DNA of 64,000 nucleotides from Acidobacteriota bacterium (GTDB taxonomy: Bacteria > Acidobacteriota > Terriglobia > Terriglobales > Acidobacteriaceae), in assembly GCA_013289765.1 (NCBI GenBank), contig JABCZI010000002.1:555450-619449 (forward strand), in the 5' to 3' direction. Under the pieces are notes generated by a model. The model was not told where the DNA came from and did not search any database. It saw only the letters and a list, made by a program, of their open reading frames with translations. Positions within the stretch are counted from its first letter, which is position 1; each line of letters begins with the position of its first letter. The position numbers and the translations under genes were made by a program. This document shows positions 24,148-32,918 of the stretch, piece by piece.

Positions 24148-25122
24148 TTATCGCTGCACTGGCGAATTCACCGTGATGCTGTGGGCCACGTAGCGATTCC
24201 CCTGAAAGCGCGTCAGCACGGTGACGTCGACGGATGGACGCACACTGTCGTCGATTGTCAGGACGGAGGGATCCAGATAAATCTCGTAGGTTTTGTGATC
24301 GGTGGAGGATGTGAGAACCATAAGGCCAAGACGGAGATCGATGGCAGTCACTTGTCCAGCAAACGTGAAGCTATCTCCGGGAGCCGCAAGCACAGAGACT
24401 TCGCTGGCGACTTCGCCCCCATCATGACGCGGGCCGAACTTGATGGCGACCAGAGTTCCGGGCGCTAGTTTACTGGTGGACGCGGAGCGGTTCGCTTCGA
24501 CGATTCTGGTTTGCGAAGTAATGCGTATCTTGACCATTTGCGGAGAAAGAGCGTCGTGCACCTCCAGTTCTCCCTTAGAGGCGTTAAAGCTGGTGACAAT
24601 TCCTTGGCTCTCACCGGCAGAGGTGGAAGTCTTAAGTCGAATCGCCCGGGCAAAAACGCTGCTGCCATCGAGAATTGTCTCCACGTACACACGGTCGCCC
24701 TGATGTAAATCCGACAACGAAGCTTCGGCGCCGTCGTGGTAAATATGAGTGCGGGGATCGAAGGAAATTTTCATCTTGCCCCCGCCGAAAACCTGCACCG
24801 TGATCTGATCGCGAACACGGTCAAGCCTGCCAACGGTGCCGCCAATCAGGCTGGCTTTTGCGTCGGGTAACTTTGGCAGATCTGGAAGCAGGCTGGCTGG
24901 ATCGATTGCGATGTCGGGCGTTTCCGCGGCAGGCTGCAAAATTTCAATAGAGGGTGTGGAGGGAGTGCTAGCGGGTGCCGGCGCTTCTGCACTCGCACGC
25001 GATGACGAAGCAGAGTCTGAGACTACACTTTGAGACGCTGTGATTTGACCCGCGGCCCCAGCACTGAAAATACAGCTGGCTGAAACGGCTCCCAACACTA
25101 TCCTCAACCACATCCGGTGCAT
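24148..25122 (-). CDS. Exported DUF5666-type beta-barrel-fold protein (hypothetical)
   Basis: The protein has a signal peptide (LGAVSASCIFSAGAAGQ) and a Ser/Ala/Pro-rich linker to about residue 85. Repeated small beta domains with G-x-V-x-R-x-x-D patterns follow: GGTVGRLDRVRDQITVQVF, GIVTSFNASKGELEVHD, GQVTAIDLRLGLMVLTS. This matches the DUF5666-type OB-like repeats of secreted proteins whose function is unknown. It is transcribed leftward toward the GH99-like gene, with a 344-base gap. The ATG at 25122 was kept and an internal ATG at 25113 is equally possible. It is probably periplasmic. Confidence 0.68.
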   Translation of the reverse strand: MHRMWLRIVLGAVSASCIFSAGAAGQITASQSVVSDSASSSRASAEAPAPASTPSTPSIEILQPAAETPDIAIDPASLLPDLPKLPDAKASLIGGTVGRLDRVRDQITVQVFGGGKMKISFDPRTHIYHDGAEASLSDLHQGDRVYVETILDGSSVFARAIRLKTSTSAGESQGIVTSFNASKGELEVHDALSPQMVKIRITSQTRIVEANRSASTSKLAPGTLVAIKFGPRHDGGEVASEVSVLAAPGDSFTFAGQVTAIDLRLGLMVLTSSTDHKTYEIYLDPSVLTIDDSVRPSVDVTVLTRFQGNRYVAHSITVNSPVQR

Positions 25123-25289
25123 GGCAGGTCCCCAGTGAACAGTTTTCGACGCATGATTAGGATGCCTCCCGGGGCTATAAAGGTAGCTATGTTTTTTGGG
25201 ATGAGGAGCGAGCGAACGGCAAACAATCGGGGCTTCTTAGCATCTTAACTATTGCTTTAAAGCCTTTATTGCCTGAGGGTTTCTAAGAA

Positions 25290-26423
25290 ATGTCCTGGAA
25301 AGATTGGGTGATCGTCGGCACGATGAGCGCAACTCTGGCATGGGCGCCAAGTGTCTATGCCAAAGATCTCAAAATTACGCTCCCGAAGCGCAGCCATCTT
25401 ACGGCTGTGCAACGGTTGAATCAGGAAGGCGTGCTTGAGATTCACAAGCACCGGTACGAGAAGGCGGAGATCCTGTTTTACAAAGCTTACCTGCTGGATC
25501 CTGACGATCCTTTTACTCTAAACAATGTTGGCTACGTTGCTGAATTACAAGGTCAGGTCGACCGGGCACAACGCTTCTACGAGCTTGCGGGCCAGCAGGC
25601 CACCGACGCCGTTATTTACCGCGCGAGCTCATCGAAGCTAGAGGGTCGAACCATGAAGCAGGCGCTCGCGGTTCCGGATATGCCGCTGCAAATCAATCAC
25701 GACAATGTAGAAGCGGTACGGCTGCTCTCGCAGGGGCGCGCTCCCGAGGCGGATATTCTGCTGCAGAGGGTCTTAAAGGATAATCCTCAGAATATATTCA
25801 CTCTCAACAACATGGGCGTCGCGAAGGAAATGGAAGGGGAGTCGGAAGCTGCGCTTAAATATTACGATTCCGCCGCAGCGGCGCAGTCAGATGCCGCAGC
25901 CGTAGTAACACTGAATCCTGCCTGGAGGGGAAAGCCGGTTACTGAGATGGCTGCGCAGAATGCCAAGAATTTGCGCAGCCGGTTGGAGGCGCAAAGAACT
26001 CCCGAGGAGAAAGTGGCTGAGTTGAACATCCGCGGGGTCTCAGACATAAATCGGAACGATCTTCCGGCCGCAGTGCAAGCATTTCGAAATGCCTATTCGC
26101 TTGATCCTAACAATGTATTCGCGCTCAACAATATTGGTTACCTCTCAGAAATCGAAGGCGATCGAGAGACCGCGCAGTTCTTTTACGAGAAAGCGCAGGC
26201 TCTCGGAGGCGCTAATATCACGGTTGGACTGGCGACGCGGCGTTCAGCGGAAGGAATGAAGCTGGCGCAGGTCGCTGCGGACAGCGAATCAAAAGTGGAT
26301 GCCAAAGTTTCCCAAGAGCGTTCGGCTCTCCGCCAGCAGCACGAACCAATTTTGCTGCGGCGTCGGGATAACTCAGTGGTGCAGGAGCCATCGACTCCAC
26401 CGGCCAATACTTCGCCTCGGTAG
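25290..26423 (+). CDS. Exported TPR-repeat protein
   Basis: A signal peptide (VIVGTMSATLAWAPSVYA) precedes a 350-residue mature protein. Three TPR blocks are visible at about residues 45-110, 135-185 and 245-300, each with the phrase F.LNN.G...E..G (DPFTLNNVGYVAELQG, QNIFTLNNMGVAKEMEG, NNVFALNNIGYLSEIEG). Between blocks are spacer loops with conserved LNPAWRGKP and a final basic/Pro-rich tail. TPR domains scaffold protein complexes. Here the context of polysaccharide assembly and a second, much larger TPR exporter suggests an assembly or secretion partner in the periplasm (inference). It is transcribed divergently from the DUF5666-type gene and convergently to the flippase. Confidence 0.82.
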   Translation: MSWKDWVIVGTMSATLAWAPSVYAKDLKITLPKRSHLTAVQRLNQEGVLEIHKHRYEKAEILFYKAYLLDPDDPFTLNNVGYVAELQGQVDRAQRFYELAGQQATDAVIYRASSSKLEGRTMKQALAVPDMPLQINHDNVEAVRLLSQGRAPEADILLQRVLKDNPQNIFTLNNMGVAKEMEGESEAALKYYDSAAAAQSDAAAVVTLNPAWRGKPVTEMAAQNAKNLRSRLEAQRTPEEKVAELNIRGVSDINRNDLPAAVQAFRNAYSLDPNNVFALNNIGYLSEIEGDRETAQFFYEKAQALGGANITVGLATRRSAEGMKLAQVAADSESKVDAKVSQERSALRQQHEPILLRRRDNSVVQEPSTPPANTSPR

Positions 26424-26498
26424 TAATCGAGCTTCTGTCAGGGTCACTTTCCATATTTTCCGGTTGGCAATTTGACGTGAACGAGGCCAAAAGCGGCG

Positions 26499-28526
26499 CT
26501 ACAAGCTATCTTCTTGGAAGCGGTCGATATCGGACTCGGGGTCGTATGAGAAGTAGCGGATAAGATTCTTGGAATACCGCAACAGCGTGTTGACGTTGGT
26601 GGCATACCAACAGCACCGCGTCATCTCAGGCGAGAATCCGCAAATGAACCGTAGACGCGTGAGTACCGACAGAGACGGGCCGAGCATAGCCGCAGCCATG
26701 CGGTGATTGCCGTCGAGAATGGTCAGAGGTCCAGTGTTGTCGAGTCCGATTAAGAGCACCGTCGGATTGATCAGGTTCTCCTGTACCGACGAACTAAGGC
26801 TGCGCAGTTTCCCGAAGAATTCGTCGTGAGTGGAATCAAGCTGCAGGCGAATTCGCTCTACCACGTCCGTGAGATAAAAACTTCCTTGCGCTACCCGGCG
26901 CCACTGAGCTCGCGGGAAAAAACGAATACGGTCAAGGTCTTGTGGAGTTAATTCAACTTCGAACCACCTGGTATCCGCAGGGAGTTCCCGCCACATCGCG
27001 CCCCGCCTCAAGAAAAGCAACGCCTGTCGTACTGCATTTTCTCGTGAGTTGTTCAGGTCCGGATGCCTGACCACAGCGTCGAATTCGTGCCGGTATTCGT
27101 CGAATTCCGGGTGATGGAATTCACTTCGCAGAAACTCGGCGATCACCTCTTCTTCCGAAAGCAACCGGCGCAGCTTAAGACTGTTGTAAACGATGGCAGC
27201 GGGGGCGGTGAGGTGGTTCCGCAGCAACGGCACGATCAGAGCGATGAGCAGTACTACCATCAACACCAACTGGATGACGATCACCTGGTGAAGAGTGTTA
27301 TGGAGCAGGTAAATCGCCAGCGCCAGGGCTCCACTAAATGCCAGCTGAAGCCAGCTGGTGTTCGCGATCTTGCGTGACATTTCGTAGGTGATGATGACGG
27401 AACTCAAAGAATAAATGCCGGTAGTGATGGCGTACAGGATCAAAAGCGGCGCCAACGCTCCATAGCTGCTCAAATCAAAATGCGCGCCGAAGAGAGTCTT
27501 CCACAGAAAGCTCGGCACCAGCCACAAGCCGAAAATCAGAACGCTGAGGATGAGAAAAACCAGCAGCAGCGAGGTGAACAGCACCGGGCTACCCTTGCCT
27601 TCTTCATCCTGGCCCGCACCGGCTGATACCGGGAACATGGTGTTCACCACCGACCACGCGCACATATTCACCAATCGGCCCACAAGTGCGATAGCGGCAT
27701 AGACTCCCGCTTGAGCAGGAGGGAAAAAATGCTTTACCAGTACGATGTCGAAGTTGTTGATGACGGTCTGGCCGGAAAAGAAAACAATCGCCTGGAGTCC
27801 TTCGCGAAACGAAATAGAGATTCCGCGCAGACTGAAGGATGTAATTCCCGGGCTGGGGAGCGCGGCAAAATAGGCAACAATTACTGCGATTACACTCGCA
27901 AGGACCGCGCCTTTCACCCCCAAGCCGATCCCAATGAGCACGAACACTCCCAGCAGCCGAACCAAACCTTCCAGCATGAAATTGATCGCCAGAGGCCGGA
28001 AGGCATGAATCCCTTGAATGTATCCGCGGCGCACGCCGAGCGGAACATAGAAGGCGATACCAATCGCCAGCAGAGAAATCAAAATCGGATCGGGCAGATT
28101 CAGATACGCGGTCAGTGGCCCTCTTGCAAGGAATAAGAGCAGGCACAGCGCGAGTCCCGCCATCCAGGATCGCTGGTGTAGAGTAGCGAATACGAGGGTT
28201 CGCTCTTCCGGTGATGTCGTCCTGGCTACATATTTTGCGCAGACAACCTGGAACGACAGAGTGATGCCCGAGATCAGCATCAGGATGGTGTAAACCGCGG
28301 TGGCATGGGCGAATCCGCTGGGGCCGAGGAGCCGGGCGGTAGCTACGTTGTAGACCAGATTCGTCACGCCTACCAGCCCCGAGCCAGCCAGCAGCGTGAG
28401 ACTTCCGCTGAAAATCTTAGACTTCAGCGTCTTGGCCGGTGCGGGGCTTTGGGTCCGCGTCTCGGCATCGCCGGGTGATTCAGCGAGAGGTGTTTCAACC
28501 ACGGCGCTCTTGATGGAATCGCTCAT
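26499..28526 (-). CDS. Wzx-type polysaccharide flippase fused to a C-terminal ParB-like domain
   Basis: Residues about 35-455 contain twelve to fourteen predicted membrane helices in the MATE/Wzx (polysacc_synt) pattern, beginning with the typical LLAGSGLVGVTNLVYNVATA segment. Such proteins flip lipid-linked glycans across the inner membrane. From about 460 the chain becomes soluble and ends in a domain with TVLLIGLDNTGPLTILDGNH followed by RMAAAML. The DGNHR motif belongs to the ParB/sulfiredoxin-like fold. I know of no standard flippase with this tail, and the join is in one uninterrupted frame. The start ATG at 28526 is preferred; a TTG at 28544 overlaps the stop of the TPR-barrel gene upstream, so the two genes are coupled. 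Confidence 0.82.
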   Translation of the reverse strand: MSDSIKSAVVETPLAESPGDAETRTQSPAPAKTLKSKIFSGSLTLLAGSGLVGVTNLVYNVATARLLGPSGFAHATAVYTILMLISGITLSFQVVCAKYVARTTSPEERTLVFATLHQRSWMAGLALCLLLFLARGPLTAYLNLPDPILISLLAIGIAFYVPLGVRRGYIQGIHAFRPLAINFMLEGLVRLLGVFVLIGIGLGVKGAVLASVIAVIVAYFAALPSPGITSFSLRGISISFREGLQAIVFFSGQTVINNFDIVLVKHFFPPAQAGVYAAIALVGRLVNMCAWSVVNTMFPVSAGAGQDEEGKGSPVLFTSLLLVFLILSVLIFGLWLVPSFLWKTLFGAHFDLSSYGALAPLLILYAITTGIYSLSSVIITYEMSRKIANTSWLQLAFSGALALAIYLLHNTLHQVIVIQLVLMVVLLIALIVPLLRNHLTAPAAIVYNSLKLRRLLSEEEVIAEFLRSEFHHPEFDEYRHEFDAVVRHPDLNNSRENAVRQALLFLRRGAMWRELPADTRWFEVELTPQDLDRIRFFPRAQWRRVAQGSFYLTDVVERIRLQLDSTHDEFFGKLRSLSSSVQENLINPTVLLIGLDNTGPLTILDGNHRMAAAMLGPSLSVLTRLRFICGFSPEMTRCCWYATNVNTLLRYSKNLIRYFSYDPESDIDRFQEDSL

Positions 28527-28540
28527 TGGAGGCGTCAAAT

Positions 28541-31500
28541 TCAAAATAGGGACAAATGTACGACCGGAAGCAGGGTGGTTGTCTTGCCCGGTCCTCCAAA
28601 ATCGTAAAAAGTCTGTTGCTGTACTCCAAATGACAGGCGGAGTGGATGATTCACCGGCACGCCGCCCGCATCATCCCTCACACTGCCTCGCATGGCGCGA
28701 GTGTAGGAAACCAGAAACTCACTCTGCGCGTTGTCATATTGATGATAACCCTCGCCTCGAGAGAGCAGAAACGAACCTTGGAAATTCCAGCGCGAGCTGG
28801 CTCGAAATTCAAATCTTGCTCCCGGCAGAAGAGCCTGGGCAAGGGCGTACTGCGTGTTCTGCACTCGCCACGATCGCAGATCCTCAGCCAGGGCGGCGAC
28901 GGTCAAGCGAGTGCCAAACCTGCGTTGCAGCCCGATATAAGACGAAGTGTTGAAATATTCTTCGACCAGCGGATTGAATAGAAGGTCGCGTACGGTGTAA
29001 CCGGTGATCAGGGAAGTGCGCCCCCAGGGGCGGCCGACGGTGAACTCTATCCTGGCGGAGAGCTCTCGTGAATTCAAATTTTGATCGGTGAATGGCCCGG
29101 CTTCGCGTATTGCGCTGCCATTGATTGAAACCCAGTTATAAAAAGAACTGGTTGAGATGTAGAGGAACTGGCGAAAAAGGTTCTGGCTCAAGGCGACCGG
29201 CGAGATGGTGTCGCGACGGATCGTATATTGGAGCCCTCCGTTGAATGCGATGCTATTCGACCAAAAATGAAGAACTGGAGTGATTCCTCCGTTGAAAATC
29301 GTGTCGTAGGTATTGCGATCTTGAATCACGTTGACGCTCGGAAAAAGAAAACGTCCGGCGGTCATGCTTTCGCCGACGAAGCCGGTAATCGCAGGCAGGT
29401 TGCCGAGATGAATTCGGTAGTGTGACGCTGCCATGCTCTGGTAGGAATGTCGCGGCGGTGGCAGGAGCAGTGGATTCGTGACGTGCAGGATTCTGGCGTC
29501 GAGTGCGTAAACGTTGAGGTCTTCGAGAGCCGGCGCAAATAAGACCTCGGGCGAGATGCTCAGATTCTGCGTAATCTGGCGCCCCTCCTGGCTCGCTGCC
29601 TCAAACTGCGCGGTTTGAGCGGCGCCGCGATCTTCCTGACCGGCGACGCTGCTGGCCTGCGCGAAGGAGGTGAGTTCATGCACCGTATCCTGGTGCTGCC
29701 GGTACACATTCGCCGCTGTCATCTGGTAGTCGTAGTCATCGCGGAAATCGGCAGCCGTTCCCAGGTTAGAGAGCGCTTCTTCGGCTTTGCGAGTCTCGCC
29801 TTCAGCGAGATAGGTGTTCGCGAGACCGATATCGACCGTGCGGGGATTCGCTCCTACAAGCCGCGCTTTGTCAAAATACGTTTCCGCCAGCTCCAAATCA
29901 TGCATCGCAAGGAAGATGCTGGCCGCCTGAGCGATGTCGTCGGGTACGACTGGAGATGAATCCACGCGAGCCTCAGCAAAGCCCAGCGCAATCTGGCGGC
30001 GCGCGTCATCATCATGGCCTTGCCGCATGAAGACCTGGGCGATCGCCAAACGAACTCCGATGCGATCTCCGTTCGGGACGTCAAGTGCGCGCGAGAAACG
30101 CTGCATCGCGGCATCCCGGTCGCCGAGAGCCAAAAGCGCGCCCCCGGTAGCCATAAAGATCTCAACCTGATCTTTGCCATACTGTTCCGCGAGTTGGACA
30201 TCGCGGAGGGTTTCGTCGCGCGCCAACTCTTTGGCGTGCACCTGAGCTCTCAATGCATAAACCCGGGCTTCGGTAGGCCCTAGCTTTTGCGCGACATCAA
30301 GTGCGGCAAGCGATTGTTGAAAGCGTTTCAAGTGAAACAGCGTGTCGGCGTAAGCCAGTTGAGTGTTTAAATCGTTGGGCGTTTCCTGCAGCGCGATCCG
30401 ATACTCTGGTTCGGCATGGGTAAAATCCTGCTCCTGTCGAAAGGCCTCGGCTCTGGCCAGATGAGAGGCGTGCGACTTACCCAAAAGCTTCTGGGCCACG
30501 TCCAACTGCGTAAGAGCGGCCTTCGGCCGATGCAACTGCAAATCGGCGTACGCGAGTCCGAGATGCGCCTCGCCATAATCGGGCTGCAACTGGATGGCTG
30601 TTTGAAAATCCTTTACGGCTTTTGCCGGCTCGCGGAGATCGTTGTACATGTATCCACGATTTTCATATCCCAACGACATTTTGGGATCGCGTTCCAGCGC
30701 CCGAGTATAGTCGGCGACTGCCTCACGAAGCTGTCCGTTATGGGCATGGACGTTTCCGGCAATCAACGCCAGATCTTTGTCATTGGGAATGATGGACTCG
30801 TATTTGGTTACCAGTGCCAATGCTTCATCGTAGCGGCCCAGGTAGTAAAGGTCGTAGGCGAGATAGTCGACGCCTTCGCGATCATGAGGAAGTTTTTCCA
30901 GCACGTAGAAGCCGAGCTTCGCCGATTCGGCGTAGTCGCCCTTCAACGTGAGATACCGTTCACGCTCGCGGCTCAGCTGGGGACTGTCGTTCATCTTTGC
31001 TTTTGCGCGATCGAGCCAGCGTTTGGCTAAATCGGGATTGTGCGATTCGAGTGCAGCGTTAGTGGCTCCAGCTACGATTAGAGCGTTGGTGGGCATGCGC
31101 TGGTAAGCACTCTCATAGTTCGCCTCGGCAGGCTTGAAATTCCGTTCTGCGGTGTACAGATCGCCTAATGCGAGATACGGCGCATAATCTTTCGGGTGGG
31201 CGTTCACTGCGCGAATGAAATAAGTCTCGGCGAGCTTGGCGTCGCCTTTGTCGCGCGCCAGATAACCCAGGGACGATAACGCGGTTCGATTGCGCGGGTC
31301 CAGTTCAAGAACCTTCGCGAATGTGGCTTCCGCGGCATCTTTCTGGCCGATCTTCCATTGCAGGCTGGCGTAGTTCAGCAGAGAATTTACGTTGGCGGGA
31401 GCCAAGGCAAGAGCTGCTTGCAGATCTTTATTGGCTGCATCCGTATTGCCCATGCCGGCTTCGATCGCGGCCCGCAGTCTGAGCATTTCCGGCCGTGAAG

Positions 31501-32767
31501 AGGCTGGAACGTTCACCTGGTTGATAAGGGCGAAGGCCGAATCGAGCTGTTTCTTGGCCGCGGCCGGATCTTCCTGCCGCAAAGCGACTTCGTAAAGATT
31601 CAGCCGCAACTCGATTGAGTACAACGGACCTTCCGGAACATTGGCCGGCAAATTACGGACTGCGAGGTTGTATTCGGAGCTGGCATCCTCAAGGCGATTG
31701 TCGGATTCGGCAATCGCGCCAGAAATGGCGTGCAGGCGGTAATTGTTGGGATCCATGCGGCGGGCTTCGTCCAGGAAGGCTTGCGCGGCATCGGTCTGCC
31801 CAAGGCCAACCAGGGCTTGCGCGGCGCTGAGGTTGAGCCCGAGATTTCCCTTCGCGCTCTTAGCCAGGCGGATATAAAGATCGGCCGCTTCTTGTTGCTT
31901 GCCGGCAAGTTGGTACGTATATGCCAGGTCAGCTTGCACGTCGACAGTTTTCGAAGGGATTGCTTGAAGGGCGGCAATCGCTTCATCGTACTTACCCTGG
32001 TCACGATATTGTCCCGCGACCGCGCGCAAGACTTCAGGATCATGCGGGGCCCGGTTTTTTGCGCGACTTAAATATCGGCTGGACTCTTCGGGCTGTCCGA
32101 GATGTTCGTAAGCATGAGCGATCAGCAAGTCGGTATGAGCGGTCGGCTGCAAGGCCTCGGCCTTTTGCAGCAGTTCGAGAGCTTGGGCGGGGTCGGAATT
32201 AAGCAGAAGTTCTCCCGCAAGCTGCAAGCTATTGCCGTCCTTCGGGTTCGCCGCTATTACGCGCTTCAGCATTTGTTCCGCTTCCGCAGTGCGGCCCATC
32301 TTCGCGTAGGTTTGAGCCAAACCCGCTAAACCACGAACCGAGCCAGGCTGGATCTTCAATCCGCGGCTGTAGGCGTCGACGGAGGCCGAGTAGTGGTCTC
32401 CCAGGCGGTAACAGTAACCTAGAAGGAACCAGAGTTCCGGATTTTGAGGGGCCGCTTTGGCGGCGCGCTCGGCGTAGGAAATGGCGGCGGTATAGTCGTT
32501 TCGTTTTAGAGCCTCGTCAGCCGCACGCGCCTGGCGGGCAACCTCGATGCTCGATCCCCAGCCCAGCTCATTTTGGCCGCTCTGGGGAGAGTTGTCGCTC
32601 TGCTTTTGACTATCGGGCGAGGGACTGCTGCCCTGGCCGTTGACATCGTAAGTCTGTCCCAGGCAGCTGGTTAAAAGAGCAAATAAGCAAAAGCTCGTGA
32701 GCGGAAATCGGCTTTTCAAAGTGTCCACCACGTTCTGAGCAAAGCTTCGGCGTAACCTCCCGCACAC
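28541..32767 (-). CDS. Large TPR protein with probable C-terminal outer-membrane beta-barrel (BcsC/PelB-like exporter)
   Basis: At about 1408 residues the protein has a signal peptide (PLTSFCLFALLTSC), about twenty TPR units across residues 65-1050, and a C-terminal third rich in alternating aromatic and polar strands (for example NWVSINGSAIREAG, RLTVAALAEDLRSW). It ends LLPVVHLSLF, with a terminal aromatic residue as in outer-membrane barrels. This is the layout of BcsC, PgaA and PelB, which guide exopolysaccharides through the periplasm and outer membrane. The start is uncertain: the 32767 GTG has no ribosome site, while a GTG at 32728 and a TTG at 32719 give a shorter signal peptide. Its stop overlaps the flippase start region, so the two form an operon. 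Confidence 0.8.
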   Translation of the reverse strand: MCGRLRRSFAQNVVDTLKSRFPLTSFCLFALLTSCLGQTYDVNGQGSSPSPDSQKQSDNSPQSGQNELGWGSSIEVARQARAADEALKRNDYTAAISYAERAAKAAPQNPELWFLLGYCYRLGDHYSASVDAYSRGLKIQPGSVRGLAGLAQTYAKMGRTAEAEQMLKRVIAANPKDGNSLQLAGELLLNSDPAQALELLQKAEALQPTAHTDLLIAHAYEHLGQPEESSRYLSRAKNRAPHDPEVLRAVAGQYRDQGKYDEAIAALQAIPSKTVDVQADLAYTYQLAGKQQEAADLYIRLAKSAKGNLGLNLSAAQALVGLGQTDAAQAFLDEARRMDPNNYRLHAISGAIAESDNRLEDASSEYNLAVRNLPANVPEGPLYSIELRLNLYEVALRQEDPAAAKKQLDSAFALINQVNVPASSRPEMLRLRAAIEAGMGNTDAANKDLQAALALAPANVNSLLNYASLQWKIGQKDAAEATFAKVLELDPRNRTALSSLGYLARDKGDAKLAETYFIRAVNAHPKDYAPYLALGDLYTAERNFKPAEANYESAYQRMPTNALIVAGATNAALESHNPDLAKRWLDRAKAKMNDSPQLSRERERYLTLKGDYAESAKLGFYVLEKLPHDREGVDYLAYDLYYLGRYDEALALVTKYESIIPNDKDLALIAGNVHAHNGQLREAVADYTRALERDPKMSLGYENRGYMYNDLREPAKAVKDFQTAIQLQPDYGEAHLGLAYADLQLHRPKAALTQLDVAQKLLGKSHASHLARAEAFRQEQDFTHAEPEYRIALQETPNDLNTQLAYADTLFHLKRFQQSLAALDVAQKLGPTEARVYALRAQVHAKELARDETLRDVQLAEQYGKDQVEIFMATGGALLALGDRDAAMQRFSRALDVPNGDRIGVRLAIAQVFMRQGHDDDARRQIALGFAEARVDSSPVVPDDIAQAASIFLAMHDLELAETYFDKARLVGANPRTVDIGLANTYLAEGETRKAEEALSNLGTAADFRDDYDYQMTAANVYRQHQDTVHELTSFAQASSVAGQEDRGAAQTAQFEAASQEGRQITQNLSISPEVLFAPALEDLNVYALDARILHVTNPLLLPPPRHSYQSMAASHYRIHLGNLPAITGFVGESMTAGRFLFPSVNVIQDRNTYDTIFNGGITPVLHFWSNSIAFNGGLQYTIRRDTISPVALSQNLFRQFLYISTSSFYNWVSINGSAIREAGPFTDQNLNSRELSARIEFTVGRPWGRTSLITGYTVRDLLFNPLVEEYFNTSSYIGLQRRFGTRLTVAALAEDLRSWRVQNTQYALAQALLPGARFEFRASSRWNFQGSFLLSRGEGYHQYDNAQSEFLVSYTRAMRGSVRDDAGGVPVNHPLRLSFGVQQQTFYDFGGPGKTTTLLPVVHLSLF

Positions 32768-32918
32768 GTATTCCTGCGGTGCACATCAGATGCTTTTCCT
32801 CCCCGGAAGGCTGCTTTCGCAACCTACCATTAGAAGCCCCGGGGAAGAATTAAGTAAACCCCCGGTGTGATTTGCGAATCGAAGTGATGGCTGGGGACCC
32901 CTGGAGCGCAAAAATAAA

